A stretch of 64,000 nucleotides of DNA from Rufibacter radiotolerans (GCF_001078055.1 NZ_CP010777.1:2757001-2821000), one strand, 5' to 3'; counted from the first letter of the stretch, positions 25,741 through 34,087 are shown. A program made the numbers and translations. The notes: generated by a model from the letters alone, not told the origin.

Positions 25741-25806
25741 ATAAAAGAGCCTTCCGTTTTAAGCCTGTTTTTAGGAAAACGGGCTTAAAACGGAAGGCTC
25801 TTTTAT
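25741..25806. repeat. Dispersed GTTTT palindrome with 31-base arms
   Basis: Arms 25741-25771 and 25776-25806 pair with a single G-T-type mismatch around loop TAGG. The outer stem (ATAAAAGAGCCTTC) is locus-specific; the inner arm is CGTTTTAAGCCTGTTTT. It is one of the longest copies in the window. Confidence 0.9.
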
Positions 25807-25862
25807 TTGTGACATGCAGACCCGCAGGTGCTGAAACTGAGAAACGAAAAGTCTTAAAACGT

Positions 25863-25893
25863 GAAAAGCCTTCCCCGTCTGGGAAGGCTTTTC
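25863..25893. terminator. Intrinsic terminator
   Basis: A perfect 13-base stem (GAAAAGCCTTCCC, 25863-25875; complement 25881-25893) with a 5-base loop. It is a second hairpin behind the permease gene. Confidence 0.8.
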
Positions 25894-26273
25894 AATTATT
25901 GATTAAATAACATCTAACGCTACTTGATGAGTTGGCTTTCGCCGATGCTGCTAAGTATTTTCGTATCTCCTAAAATTCTTATCTAAAACGATCTTCCTTG
26001 TTAAGTTTCAACGTAAAATATAACTCTTAAACTAGCTACCTCTTTTTTGCGTCAACCATTTAACCAATTGTTATATCTTCTTTAACGGAGCTGAAAGAGG
26101 AGAGTTGCAAATTGCATTAATTCTTTTCTTAAAAATTTACCTCTTGCCTTTACAGGCGTACCTAAGCCGCTTTTCTACTCTCCACGGACAAAAACCAGAC
26201 AATGAAGGGGTTGTATACTCAGGACACCAATTAGCACAATAGAAAGTATTTAGCTTCGTTTTGGGCTTTAGCC

Positions 26274-26281
26274 TACCTTTG
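26274..26281 (+). promoter_or_regulatory. -7 box TACCTTTG
   Basis: Exact TAnnTTTG, 45 bases before the ATG at 26327. Confidence 0.4.
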
Positions 26282-26326
26282 CTTTGGGAATACGTACCAG
26301 ACAAGGCGATTATCTCTTATTTGAAT

Positions 26327-26884
26327 ATGAAAAAATTTGTATTGGCTGGCGCCTTGGCGCTATTGAGTATAGTGGGCGTTCAGGCCCAGACCACCATTGG
26401 GATTAAGGGCGGCTTAAACGTGGCCACCGTGCGTATACCCGGTACCCATGTAGACCCCTTAGTGGGCTTTCATGCCGGGTTATTCGCCTCTACCCCCATC
26501 TCCAGCAAGTTTGCCCTGCAGCCCGAGATCCTTTACTCCAAGCAAGGCGTAGAGACCCGTGACTATATTGACCGTTACCATTACCTGAACATCCCGCTTA
26601 TTTTCAAGGGCACCCTGACCGGCGGGCTCCATGCGCAGTTTGGTCCACAGTTTGGCATTTTACTGGCCGCCGACCGCCAGGAAGGCCGTTACTCCCAAGA
26701 CATCACTGATAAGCTGAACCGGTATGACGGTGCCCTGGCCCTGGGGCTTGGGTATGACGTGGGCTCCTGGCAAGTTTCGGCGCGGTATAACGTGGGCTTG
26801 TCAGACACCAGAGATGAGCACATGAAGGGCGTCAATTATGCCAACAATGTTTTCCAGCTTTCTTTGGGGTATAAAATAAGGTAA
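26327..26884 (+). CDS. Small outer-membrane beta-barrel protein (OMP_b-brl type)
   Basis: A 185-residue protein. The start is placed at the ATG at 26327, which gives a clean signal peptide (MKKFVLAGALALLSIVGVQA) followed by QTTIGIKGGLNVATV, the usual entry into the PorT-type eight-strand barrel. Phrases such as HAGLFA, LQPEILYSKQG, YLNIPLIFKG and VSARYNVGLSD are typical of this Bacteroidota family. Specific role unknown; such proteins are often envelope-stress or adaptation proteins. Confidence 0.88.
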   Translation: MKKFVLAGALALLSIVGVQAQTTIGIKGGLNVATVRIPGTHVDPLVGFHAGLFASTPISSKFALQPEILYSKQGVETRDYIDRYHYLNIPLIFKGTLTGGLHAQFGPQFGILLAADRQEGRYSQDITDKLNRYDGALALGLGYDVGSWQVSARYNVGLSDTRDEHMKGVNYANNVFQLSLGYKIR

Positions 26885-27007
26885 GGCTTACTGCTTTCTT
26901 ACATAAGTACCTGTCCCTCCTCCGCTCCTAGAAAAAGGCGCAGAAAAGGGACATTTTTTTGAGCCGCTCAGGCGGCCGCCAGCATTCCACCAAGATGGTT
27001 TGAGGGG

Positions 27008-27307
27008 TTACAAAGACTTACTGGAGGCTACCTGTGAAGAATAGGAAACCGAATGCCGGAGGTAGGTATCCTGATGAGAGCCCTCTTCCTGAAAAGGGGG
27101 CAATTGATTCAGACCCAGAATAGTGAAGATAGAAGTTCTGCTAAAGGCGAAGGGAAATTCTATCTTTTCCCAATTCCGCTGGGGCTCTAAAGCAGCGCTT
27201 TGGCGGTTAATAGCTTTGTCTGCCTGCGTAGGTTTCCCCAAAAGGAGAATCCCTAACATCAGGCCAAGCATAAGAGAAGATTGTAATACAGTGTAAATTT
27301 TTTCCAC
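27008..27307 (-). CDS. Hypothetical small membrane or secreted protein
   Basis: A 99-codon frame from a GTG at 27307. Residues about 7-24 are hydrophobic (SSLMLGLMLGILLLG), giving either a signal peptide or an anchor; the rest is polar. No family was recognised. The frame sits alone between two plus-strand genes. Its N-terminal hydrophobic segment is the only support, so it may be spurious. Confidence 0.4.
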   Translation of the reverse strand: MEKIYTVLQSSLMLGLMLGILLLGKPTQADKAINRQSAALEPQRNWEKIEFPFAFSRTSIFTILGLNQLPPFQEEGSHQDTYLRHSVSYSSQVASSKSL

Positions 27308-27466
27308 GCACTTGGGGGTTTAGTTCGTTAATTTACCTCTTACTAAAATTTGCTTAGATACTAAAGATAGAAATACTAACAACCATTAGCAAAAAAATAA
27401 ATCAACATTTTACAGGAATAGTATAAACACCTACAAAATCTACTTTCCTGCCTATAACCCGTAACT

Positions 27467-28003
27467 ATGTCTTCTTCAACTTCTTCCGCTAGCACAGTTT
27501 CCATACAACCCACTACCAACCCCACCCCCATCCAGGAACTGGCCTTTGCCACCTGGCACCCTACGTATTCGTCCATTCTGGCCAGGGAGCAGATTGAGTA
27601 CATGCTGGAGCAACTCTACACCATTGACGCCCTTCAGCAGCAGATGCTGGAGGGCCAGACCTTCCTGTTGCTGTGTACAGATGATCAGCCTTCGGCATTT
27701 GCCGCCTACTCCTGCCTCAATGCAGAGGAGCAACGGTACAAACTTAACAAGCTGTACATTCACCCCCACTTCCAGGGGCGTGGGTACGGCCGGCTACTTC
27801 TTGAAGAAGTGACACAACGGGTAAAACAATCCGGCGGAAAAAAATTGGAGTTAAACGTGCACCGCGAAAACCCCGCAAAGGACTTTTATTTAAAACAGGG
27901 TTTTAAAATATTACAAAAAATTGATATTCCTTTTGGCCCTTTCACCTTGAATGACTACATTATGTGCTTAATTGTAACATCGCCTGAAAATAAAGCCGGG
28001 TAA
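27467..28003 (+). CDS. GNAT-family N-acetyltransferase
   Basis: A 178-residue GCN5-type acetyltransferase. The acetyl-CoA pyrophosphate loop is FQGRGYGRLLL (about 109-119), preceded by the beta-4 strand YKLNKLYIHPH and followed by LELNVHRENPAKDFYLKQGF, typical of the RimI-like branch. The N-terminal 20 residues are Ser/Thr-rich. The acceptor is unknown. TACTTTCC shortly before the ATG resembles a degenerate -7 box. Confidence 0.88.
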   Translation: MSSSTSSASTVSIQPTTNPTPIQELAFATWHPTYSSILAREQIEYMLEQLYTIDALQQQMLEGQTFLLLCTDDQPSAFAAYSCLNAEEQRYKLNKLYIHPHFQGRGYGRLLLEEVTQRVKQSGGKKLELNVHRENPAKDFYLKQGFKILQKIDIPFGPFTLNDYIMCLIVTSPENKAG

Positions 28004-28015
28004 TAAAAGTAGGAC

Positions 28016-28045
28016 TTGGGCGTGTACATAATTTTGCTATTTTTG
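28016..28045 (+). promoter_or_regulatory. Bacteroidota-type promoter (TTG - 19 - TATTTTTG)
   Basis: TTG at 28016-28018 and an exact -7 box at 28038-28045, separated by 19 bases. This is one of the two best promoter matches in the window. It lies 32 bases before the ATG of the nuclease-like gene. Confidence 0.6.
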
Positions 28046-28077
28046 TAAAATACTGCGGTTTACTAAACTACTTGTAC

Positions 28078-29103
28078 ATGCGTAAAGTTCTACTAATACT
28101 TGGTATTGTTCTTACATTTTCAGGTATGGGGTACAGCTGGGGTTTCTTTGGCCACAAGGTCATTCAGCAGCTTGCTATTTATGCCCTGCCCACCGCAATG
28201 CAATCTTTTTACCACCGGCATATGGCCACGCTGGTAGACAACTCGGTGCGGCCTGATGAGCGCCGCCAGACAGACCCCACCGAGGCTCCCCGCCATTTCA
28301 TTGATATTGATGCCTTTGGCCCGCACGCCGTGCATGAAATGCCCCAGGCCTGGGTTCCGGCAACAGCCAAGTATAGCGCAGACACCCTCACCAAATATGG
28401 CGTAGTGCCGTGGTACGTGCTTAAGATGAAGGAAAACCTGACCAGGGCCTTCTACCGCAAAGACACCGACAGCATTCTCTATTATTCCGCAGATCTGGCC
28501 CATTATATACAAGATGCGCACGTGCCGTTGCACACCACCGTGAACCATGACGGTCACCTGACCGGGCAAGACGGTCTGCACAGCCTTTGGGAATCTAAAC
28601 TGCCCGAGCAGCACCTGGCCAACTACAACCTGCGCCATGACAAAGCCCGCTATGTGGCCAACCCGGAGCAGGAAATCTGGAAAGTGATTAGAGCCTCGCA
28701 CAAACTGGTGCCAGACCTGCTGGCCATTGAGAAAAAGGTAAGCAAAGACTTTACCCCTGACACAAAATTTATTGAAGTAACCCGCAACGGCCAGAAACGC
28801 CTCACCCATACAGACGCCTTCGCCACGGCCTACCACCAGGCGTTGGGCAACATGGTGCAGGACAGAATGCGCGAGGCGGCCACCCAAACGGCTTCTTTCT
28901 GGTACACCTGCTGGGTAGACGGCGGCAAGCCAGACCTGGACCAAATGCTGCTCACCCCGCGCACCAAGGAAGAGCAAAAGCAAATGAAGCAGGAGCAAAT
29001 GGCCTGGAAAAAAGGAAACCTACAAGAAAAAGACCTCCTGCTCACCAGAATAAGGATCTCCCTTATGAACGTGGTGGACTGGGTAAAAGAGCCTTTTGCC
29101 TAA
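28078..29103 (+). CDS. Secreted S1/P1-type nuclease / zinc-dependent phospholipase C superfamily
   Basis: A 341-residue secreted metalloenzyme. The ATG at 28078 gives a signal peptide (1-20) whose predicted cleavage leaves W21 as the mature N-terminus, followed by G-F-F-G-H26. This reproduces the W1...H6 zinc-ligand pattern (WGxxGH) of S1/P1 nucleases. Further metal-site motifs are HFIDID, the central HYIQDAHVPLH, and GLHSLWE (S1 proteins usually have NLHSVWD). The ligand set looks complete, so catalysis is plausible. Substrate may be single-stranded nucleic acid or phospholipid; the family does not decide this. Confidence 0.85.
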   Translation: MRKVLLILGIVLTFSGMGYSWGFFGHKVIQQLAIYALPTAMQSFYHRHMATLVDNSVRPDERRQTDPTEAPRHFIDIDAFGPHAVHEMPQAWVPATAKYSADTLTKYGVVPWYVLKMKENLTRAFYRKDTDSILYYSADLAHYIQDAHVPLHTTVNHDGHLTGQDGLHSLWESKLPEQHLANYNLRHDKARYVANPEQEIWKVIRASHKLVPDLLAIEKKVSKDFTPDTKFIEVTRNGQKRLTHTDAFATAYHQALGNMVQDRMREAATQTASFWYTCWVDGGKPDLDQMLLTPRTKEEQKQMKQEQMAWKKGNLQEKDLLLTRIRISLMNVVDWVKEPFA

Positions 29104-29170
29104 GCCGTAATTTCTCCTGTTTTTTCTCGCTATCATCTGGCTGCCTGCGGATAATCTGAGGTGAATCCTG

Positions 29171-29178
29171 TACTTTTG
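29171..29178 (+). promoter_or_regulatory. -7 box TACTTTTG
   Basis: Exact TAnnTTTG, 32 bases before the deoxynucleoside kinase ATG; no TTG at the usual -33 spacing. Confidence 0.45.
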
Positions 29179-29210
29179 TCGTCCGCATTCTAAAAGACCA
29201 GACAGAACAC

Positions 29211-29825
29211 ATGCATATTGCAGTAGTAGGCAACATTGGTGCCGGCAAAACCACCCTGGCCACCAAGCTGGCCCAGCATTTTAAATGGGAAGTTTTTTTG
29301 GAGGCTGTAGATGACAACCCCTATCTCAAAGATTTCTATGAAGACATGCCTCGGTGGGCTTTTCACCTGCAGGTCTTCTTCCTGAACAGCCGGTTTAACC
29401 AGGTCCTTAAAATAAATGAGCGCACCGCCGGCGTAGTACAGGACCGCACCATTTATGAAGACGCCTACATCTTCGCCAAGAACCTGCACCAGTCGGGCAT
29501 GATGAGTGACCGTGATTTCCAGAACTACTTCAATCTGTTCCAGTCCATGACCAACATGGTTAAGGCCCCAGACCTGCTGGTCTACCTGAAGGCAGATTTA
29601 CCCAAGCTCATTGGCCAGATCCAGAAAAGAGGGCGGGACTACGAGGAGAACATCTCGCTTTCTTACCTTAAGAACCTGAACGAGCACTATGAGCAATGGA
29701 TCTCGGGTTACCACCACGGCAAACTACTGGTGATTGACGTGAACAACATGGACTTTGTGCAGAACCCTGAGGACCTGGGGCTGATCATTGACCGGATCAA
29801 CATTGAACTGTTCGGCTTGTTTTAG
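29211..29825 (+). CDS. Deoxynucleoside kinase
   Basis: A 204-residue P-loop kinase of the dCK/dGK family that phosphorylates deoxynucleosides for salvage. The P-loop GNIGAGKTT is at residues 7-15; DRTIYED carries the DRS-like substrate motif; the LID region is QKRGRDYE. A tyrosine- and arginine-rich core (VFFLNSRF) is as in the family. The C-terminus ends GLF followed by TAG, and these last bases (TTGTTTTAGGCCT, 29816-29828) equal a half-site of the dispersed palindrome, so the repeat supplies the stop. A full palindrome copy follows at 29855. Confidence 0.9.
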   Translation: MHIAVVGNIGAGKTTLATKLAQHFKWEVFLEAVDDNPYLKDFYEDMPRWAFHLQVFFLNSRFNQVLKINERTAGVVQDRTIYEDAYIFAKNLHQSGMMSDRDFQNYFNLFQSMTNMVKAPDLLVYLKADLPKLIGQIQKRGRDYEENISLSYLKNLNEHYEQWISGYHHGKLLVIDVNNMDFVQNPEDLGLIIDRINIELFGLF

Positions 29826-29854
29826 GCCTAACCTTTCCCTTGCAATAAAATTAC

Positions 29855-29904
29855 GAAACCCGTTTTGGGCCCGTTTTCTTAAAAACGGGCCCAAAACGGG
29901 TTTC
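29855..29904. repeat. Dispersed GTTTT palindrome, perfect 23-base arms
   Basis: Arms 29855-29877 and 29882-29904 are exact complements around loop CTTA. Core CCGTTTTGGGCCCGTTTT with locus-specific outer GAAAC. It ends 29 bases behind the kinase gene stop. Confidence 0.9.
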
Positions 29905-30051
29905 TCCTTTAGCGCCTTTCCTCTTTCTTTAACCCTGGGCAGGTGATTGAAAATAGGGCCACCCATCCTTCAGGAAAGCCAGCCCGAAACCTCCTCCGCA
30001 AAGTAGTTTATCCCTGGCCCGGGAATTCCGTATGCAAAGGAAAAACACGTT

Positions 30052-30735
30052 ATGGATCTTCGTTCGTTTAAGACTTTGGGGGCCGCCACTCTGTTCCTGC
30101 TTCTGGGCAGCATGGCCTGTGAGCGCACCTCCCCTACTAACCAAAACCCAGAGAACCAACCCCGTACCCGGGCAGAGAAAGACCTGGCGGAATTCAGGGA
30201 ATGGGTAGACGAGAAAACCAATAAGGCAGACAGCACTACTGCCCAAAATTGGCCCGAGGTAAAAGAGGAATTCAAGCAGCGCAGCGCCCAGCTGGAAGAA
30301 CGGGCAGACAGCCTGTCTAAAGAATCAAAAGCCGAATACAAGGAACTGAGACGCCGGTTTGAGAACTGGGAAACCCGTAATCAGCAGCGAAGCCAGGTGC
30401 CGTTGCACCCAGAAACCCTAGCACGTTTTGAGCAGGAGCTGTTTGGGGCCGCCAATGCCCTGGAAAGCAACTGGACCGCCGCCCAGATGCGGGAGATCTA
30501 CACCCAGTTTGTGCAGAACGTTCGCGCCCGCCGCGCCTCCTGGACCGCCTCTGACTGGGATTACGTAGATGAGATTTACCGGCAACTGAACCTTAAGAAA
30601 GACCAGGTGGAAGCCCAGATTCCGGGCAAAGACAAACTCAAGATAAAATCCTTACAGGCCGAGTACCTCACCCTGGAAACCGGCAAAGATGCCAAAGACC
30701 TTTTAAAGGAGTTTAAGAAGGACGGGGCCCAATAA
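30052..30735 (+). CDS. Helical lipoprotein, paralogue of 21773-22447
   Basis: A 227-residue lipoprotein. The signal peptide ends LGSMAC with C23 as the lipid site. The mature part is charged and helical. It shares conserved blocks with the protein at 21773-22447: F.EWV, NWPEVKEEF, ELRRRFENWE, MREIYTQFVQNVRARRASWT, DWDYVDEI and a C-terminal KIKSLQAEYLTLETG. Conservation is greatest in the NVRA.R..WT..DWDY block. Function unknown. The stop lies only 3 bases from that of the convergent gene at 30739, with no separate hairpin between them. Confidence 0.78.
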   Translation: MDLRSFKTLGAATLFLLLGSMACERTSPTNQNPENQPRTRAEKDLAEFREWVDEKTNKADSTTAQNWPEVKEEFKQRSAQLEERADSLSKESKAEYKELRRRFENWETRNQQRSQVPLHPETLARFEQELFGAANALESNWTAAQMREIYTQFVQNVRARRASWTASDWDYVDEIYRQLNLKKDQVEAQIPGKDKLKIKSLQAEYLTLETGKDAKDLLKEFKKDGAQ

Positions 30736-30738
30736 AGC

Positions 30739-31176
30739 TTAGCCCGTTTTTTGGCTTAGGGAGGAACTGGACTCAAAAGAGTCTAGCCACTGCTCTGCCG
30801 TGCCCGCGTCATAGAACAGCCCCACTTTTATGGTATTGGCTAAGCGGCGTTCCAGGTCCTGGGCGGTAGCCAGGTCATGCAGATCACGGGGCAGCACAAA
30901 GGCGAAATACTGTAGGCCCGTTTCCAGCACCTGCGGCAACCATTCATACTGCAGCCAGTCATTGGCCTCTTCCCAGTCGCCGGTGACGTCTCTTTTGTCA
31001 TTCAACAGTTTGGGGCAGCGCATCACCCGCTGCAGCGTCAGGTATTTCTCGGCCACTTCCACCACGTTTTCCGCAGAAATATGACCTTCCCACTTTATGT
31101 AGATGCAGTCATGCTCCTGCTGGTACTCCATGGAGACCTGGGAATGTGTATTGCTAATAACCCAATGCGTGGCCAT
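30739..31176 (-). CDS. STAS/SpoIIAA-like protein of unknown function
   Basis: A 145-residue cytosolic protein. The ATG at 31176 is preferred; an in-frame start 21 codons upstream would add residues without clear homology. The segment HDCIYIKWEGHISAENVVEV followed by LNDKRDVTGDW resembles the small STAS-like (SpoIIAA-like) proteins of Bacteroidota, whose role is unknown. The last codons (AAA ACG GGC TAA) coincide with a palindrome half-site (AAAACGGGC). It is convergent with the helical lipoprotein. Confidence 0.68.
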   Translation of the reverse strand: MATHWVISNTHSQVSMEYQQEHDCIYIKWEGHISAENVVEVAEKYLTLQRVMRCPKLLNDKRDVTGDWEEANDWLQYEWLPQVLETGLQYFAFVLPRDLHDLATAQDLERRLANTIKVGLFYDAGTAEQWLDSFESSSSLSQKTG

Positions 31177-31284
31177 ACATGATACGTTAAATGAAAGAGC
31201 CCGGGAGAAACTTTGCCAGACCTCTAAAGGCCTAATCATAGGGTTACGCGCCCACAGGCCGAATGTTCCCTGCCTTCCCTGACT

Positions 31285-32673
31285 TTAACGCGCCGCGTCC
31301 TCAGATACCCAGCCGATGGTGCCATGCGCGTCTTTCACCAGCCAGTAACCTTCCTGCCTGGCCAACACCCGCACGGTGGTATCGGCGGGCAGGCTTTTAC
31401 GGGAAGAGGCCTTTTCTGAGGAGGCGTCCAGCAGGTCGGCCGGCCTGGTCAGGCGAACGGCCTGCAGGGGCTTGTCTAAGGACTCTACCAAGGAAGCCGT
31501 CACGTAGCCTTGCTGGCCGTCTGGCAGCTGTACCCGGTACCAGGTGGCAGATCCGGCCAGTACCTGCAGTGGGGTGTGCAGCGGCAGCGTGAGCAGGCTG
31601 TTAGCCGAGGAGGCGGGAGACTCCCGAAGGGCCACATTAGACTTGGCCACCCGGGCCCAACTGCCCAGTTTTTTCTCATCTACTTTCAAGGCCGTGGGTT
31701 TGGTGCGGTCCTGGTATACAAAAGGGTACGGGTCTACGGCGCCCTCGCCGAATCGGTAGATACCAAAGTGCAGGTGCGGGGCCGTGGTGATGGCGTTGCC
31801 GGTGTTGCCCATCAGGCCCAGGACATCACCCACTGCCACGCGTTGCCCGGGCTGTACCAGTTGGCTGTCCAGGTGGGCGTAATACAAACTCTGCTGGCGC
31901 TTCAGGTCAGAGAGCCAGACCACTTTTCCGCCAATGGGCGTCACGTTCACCCGGGTCACTACTCCCTCTACCGCTGCCACCACGGGGGTAAGGCGGGCCG
32001 CGAAGATATCTACGCCTTCGTGCTTCCGGGCCCCGGCATCGCGCTCTGCGCCCCAGAAGCTCTGCACCGCCCTGCTGTCCTTGCCCTGCACCGGAAAGGC
32101 CAGCGTGGGCTGCGTTTCAATGGTGACAGTGTACTGGCCGCTGCGCAGGAGCTCGGGCTGCACCCGAAGCAAATGCGGCAGGTCTTCCTCTATCTCATAG
32201 TCCAGGCTTTGGGCCGTGGTATCGGCGTACGCCACCTGTTTGGGTTGGGCGGCGTTGTCTGGATTGGCTTCAAAAAGATCAATGAACACCTGCGGCACCT
32301 CTTGGCCCTGGGTCTGTACTTTTACCGCCACTTTCTGCCCGCGCTGCACCTTGAACTGGTAACTGGCCGCCATGGGTTTATTTGCCGGGAAATAGCCGGT
32401 CTCTTTGAAGGGGAGCGTTACGGGCACGGGTTTCTGCAGGGCTTGTTCCCCGGCCGCTACCCATTGCTGGCCTAAGGCCGTCTGGTCCAGTTTAGCGTCT
32501 TTGAGGCCGGCCCGGTATTTCTCATAAGGGCTCTGCTTTTTGAACACGGCCTTGAACGTATTCTTGGGGCTACACCCGGGCAGGGCCAAAAACAGCACCA
32601 GCCCTAGGGCCAGCAAAAGAGAGGAAAAGGCTCTATAAAAATTGGTGGAATGCATGCTACAGTTTCTTTCCAT
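31285..32673 (-). CDS. M23-family peptidoglycan endopeptidase lipoprotein with SH3 domains
   Basis: A 462-residue lipoprotein (ATG at 32673; a second ATG at 32655 is possible). The lipobox LPGC puts the lipid on C34. A beta-rich region (about 85-190) precedes the M23 domain, which has the zinc ligands H218 and D222 (KHEGVD), the active-site H267 (YAHLD) and H300/H302 (HLH). All catalytic residues are present, so LytM-type activity on cell-wall peptides is likely. Residues about 328-395 and 405-462 form two bacterial SH3-type domains for wall binding. Confidence 0.92.
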   Translation of the reverse strand: MERNCSMHSTNFYRAFSSLLLALGLVLFLALPGCSPKNTFKAVFKKQSPYEKYRAGLKDAKLDQTALGQQWVAAGEQALQKPVPVTLPFKETGYFPANKPMAASYQFKVQRGQKVAVKVQTQGQEVPQVFIDLFEANPDNAAQPKQVAYADTTAQSLDYEIEEDLPHLLRVQPELLRSGQYTVTIETQPTLAFPVQGKDSRAVQSFWGAERDAGARKHEGVDIFAARLTPVVAAVEGVVTRVNVTPIGGKVVWLSDLKRQQSLYYAHLDSQLVQPGQRVAVGDVLGLMGNTGNAITTAPHLHFGIYRFGEGAVDPYPFVYQDRTKPTALKVDEKKLGSWARVAKSNVALRESPASSANSLLTLPLHTPLQVLAGSATWYRVQLPDGQQGYVTASLVESLDKPLQAVRLTRPADLLDASSEKASSRKSLPADTTVRVLARQEGYWLVKDAHGTIGWVSEDAAR

Positions 32674-32677
32674 AATA

Positions 32678-32720
32678 AACCCGCCTGCCTTGAATAAAGT
32701 TTATCCAGGGCAGGCGGGTT
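32678..32720. terminator. Hairpin terminator downstream of 32776-33033
   Basis: AACCCGCCTGCC (32678-32689) and its exact complement 32709-32720 form a 12-base stem with a long, partly paired loop. It lies between two minus-strand genes and overlaps the leader of the M23 gene. Confidence 0.65.
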
Positions 32721-32775
32721 ATGTTGTACGCAAAAGAAACAGAAAAGGAATAACGGCCCTTTCCAACACTAGTGG

Positions 32776-33033
32776 TTATTCCTCTTCTATTCTGTAATGG
32801 GGGTGTTTGTATGCCTGGGCCGCCCCTTCTTCCATGACCTCATACTGGTCCAGCATGAGTTTGTCATTGCCCGAGTTGGTGCCTTTCACATACACGCCCT
32901 CAGGGGTTCTGTAAATAGCGTAATTATGTAGCCCAAAAGGGAATAGGTTGTTGCTGCGCAGCTCTTTGGCGAAGGTAAGGTCAAACTCCTGCCCGTCTGT
33001 GGTGGTGACCAGATATTTAGTGTGTTGTGACAT
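32776..33033 (-). CDS. Small conserved-type protein of unknown function
   Basis: An 85-residue protein starting at the ATG at 33033; the longer frame upstream lacks protein-like character. It is beta-rich at the N-terminus (KYLVTTTDGQEFDLTFAKEL) and contains FGLHNYAIYRTPEGVYVKGT, ending in acidic residues. It resembles small cytosolic proteins of Cytophagales; no named family recognised. Confidence 0.65.
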   Translation of the reverse strand: MSQHTKYLVTTTDGQEFDLTFAKELRSNNLFPFGLHNYAIYRTPEGVYVKGTNSGNDKLMLDQYEVMEEGAAQAYKHPHYRIEEE

Positions 33034-33167
33034 AGGTGCAAATTGTAAGGATGAAGGTAGGCGGATAGGCGAAGAAAACCAAGAGGCAGCAAGCCGTACT
33101 AATCTAGTCCGCTGTAAAGAAAGAAACCCTAAAGGCAAAAGATAACAGGAAGCTCCTACTAAAGGAT

Positions 33168-33210
33168 TCTGTTTTAAGCCTGATTTTCTGAAAACGGCCC
33201 CAAAACGAAG
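33168..33210. repeat. Dispersed GTTTT palindrome (imperfect)
   Basis: Arms around CTGTTTTAAGCCTGATTTT and AAAACGGCCCCAAAACGAAG with several mismatches. It ends 9 bases before the stop of the minus-strand MOSC gene, i.e. it is immediately downstream of it. Confidence 0.65.
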
Positions 33211-33219
33211 AAAGGAAGA

Positions 33220-34050
33220 TTACTCTTCCTGGGTTACCGGGGCGGCTTCCATCACCACAATGGGGTCCCCCACCGAAACCGTACCGGTAGACAAGCCCAG
33301 CAGGTTCATCCCGAACATCACTTTGTTGCCTTGCTTGCGGTACTCAGATAGGGTTTTGAGCGGTTCCTGCCCGGCCTGGGCAGTGGTTTGGTCTATGGTG
33401 GTGACATTGCAGCGGCCGCAGGGCTTAGCGCCGTAGAACAGCACGTTGCCTATCTTAAAGGTCTTCCATTTTTCCTCGGCGTAGGGCAAGCCCCCCGTGA
33501 ACACAAACGTAGGCCTGAACCGGTTCATAGGCACCGGCTCCGCCAGCCGGCTGTTCAAATCATTGAGAGACTCCTGCCCGATGATCAGGAAAGGGTACCC
33601 ATCTGCAAAACTCACTTTCTCATTATGGCGGGCGTAGTTGGGGTCTACTAACCTAATGGAGTTCTCTGGCATGTACACCAGGCGGCAATTCATGCCCAGG
33701 GCTTCAGAGAACCAGGCATTGGCCTGGTTGCTCACAATGTAGGCAAAGCAAATATCTTCCCACACCGTTACCAAGGTAGAGCGGGTGCTGTCAGATTCAT
33801 ACGGCACCAGCAGCGGTTCCATTTCTTTGGCGGTGTGCCTTACCTCCAGCCCATCGGGGGTGAGACTTACCTTTAGTAGGGCCATCTCGGCAATCTTGCG
33901 CTGGGTCAGGAAAACGCCACTCTCGTCTATCAGCATCCACCGGCGGTCATATTGCAAACCCCTTTCCTCTACCTGAGCCGAAGTCAAAGAGATGCCGCCC
34001 AATGATTTTATAGGGTAAATGTAGATTTCACTAAGTACTAACGTTAACAT
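33220..34050 (-). CDS. MOSC domain protein with N-terminal beta-barrel domain
   Basis: A 276-residue protein with an N-terminal MOSC_N barrel (about 5-125; IYIYPIKSLGGISL at its start) and a MOSC domain (about 130-270). The conserved sulfur-carrying Cys lies in PCGRCNVTTID (about 218-228). MOSC proteins bind molybdenum-type cofactors or transfer sulfur, as in the mARC and YcbX families, which reduce N-hydroxylated compounds. Substrate here is unknown. A minus-strand -7 box (TACCTTTG) lies at 34080-34087. Confidence 0.88.
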   Translation of the reverse strand: MLTLVLSEIYIYPIKSLGGISLTSAQVEERGLQYDRRWMLIDESGVFLTQRKIAEMALLKVSLTPDGLEVRHTAKEMEPLLVPYESDSTRSTLVTVWEDICFAYIVSNQANAWFSEALGMNCRLVYMPENSIRLVDPNYARHNEKVSFADGYPFLIIGQESLNDLNSRLAEPVPMNRFRPTFVFTGGLPYAEEKWKTFKIGNVLFYGAKPCGRCNVTTIDQTTAQAGQEPLKTLSEYRKQGNKVMFGMNLLGLSTGTVSVGDPIVVMEAAPVTQEE

Positions 34051-34079
34051 AAATGCTTAAACTGAAGAGCGTGGCTTAC

Positions 34080-34087
34080 CAAAGGTA
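34080..34087 (-). promoter_or_regulatory. -7 box TACCTTTG for the MOSC gene
   Basis: Exact TAnnTTTG on the minus strand, 29 bases upstream of the ATG at 34050. Confidence 0.4.

Larger units (their letters stand above)
25725..26326. other. Long intergenic region after the permease
   Basis: 602 bases. The first 170 hold a 31-base-arm palindrome and a second perfect terminator hairpin. The remaining about 430 bases are AT-rich with no supported gene. They include short T runs and, at 26274-26281, an exact TAnnTTTG box for the next gene. Confidence 0.5.
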
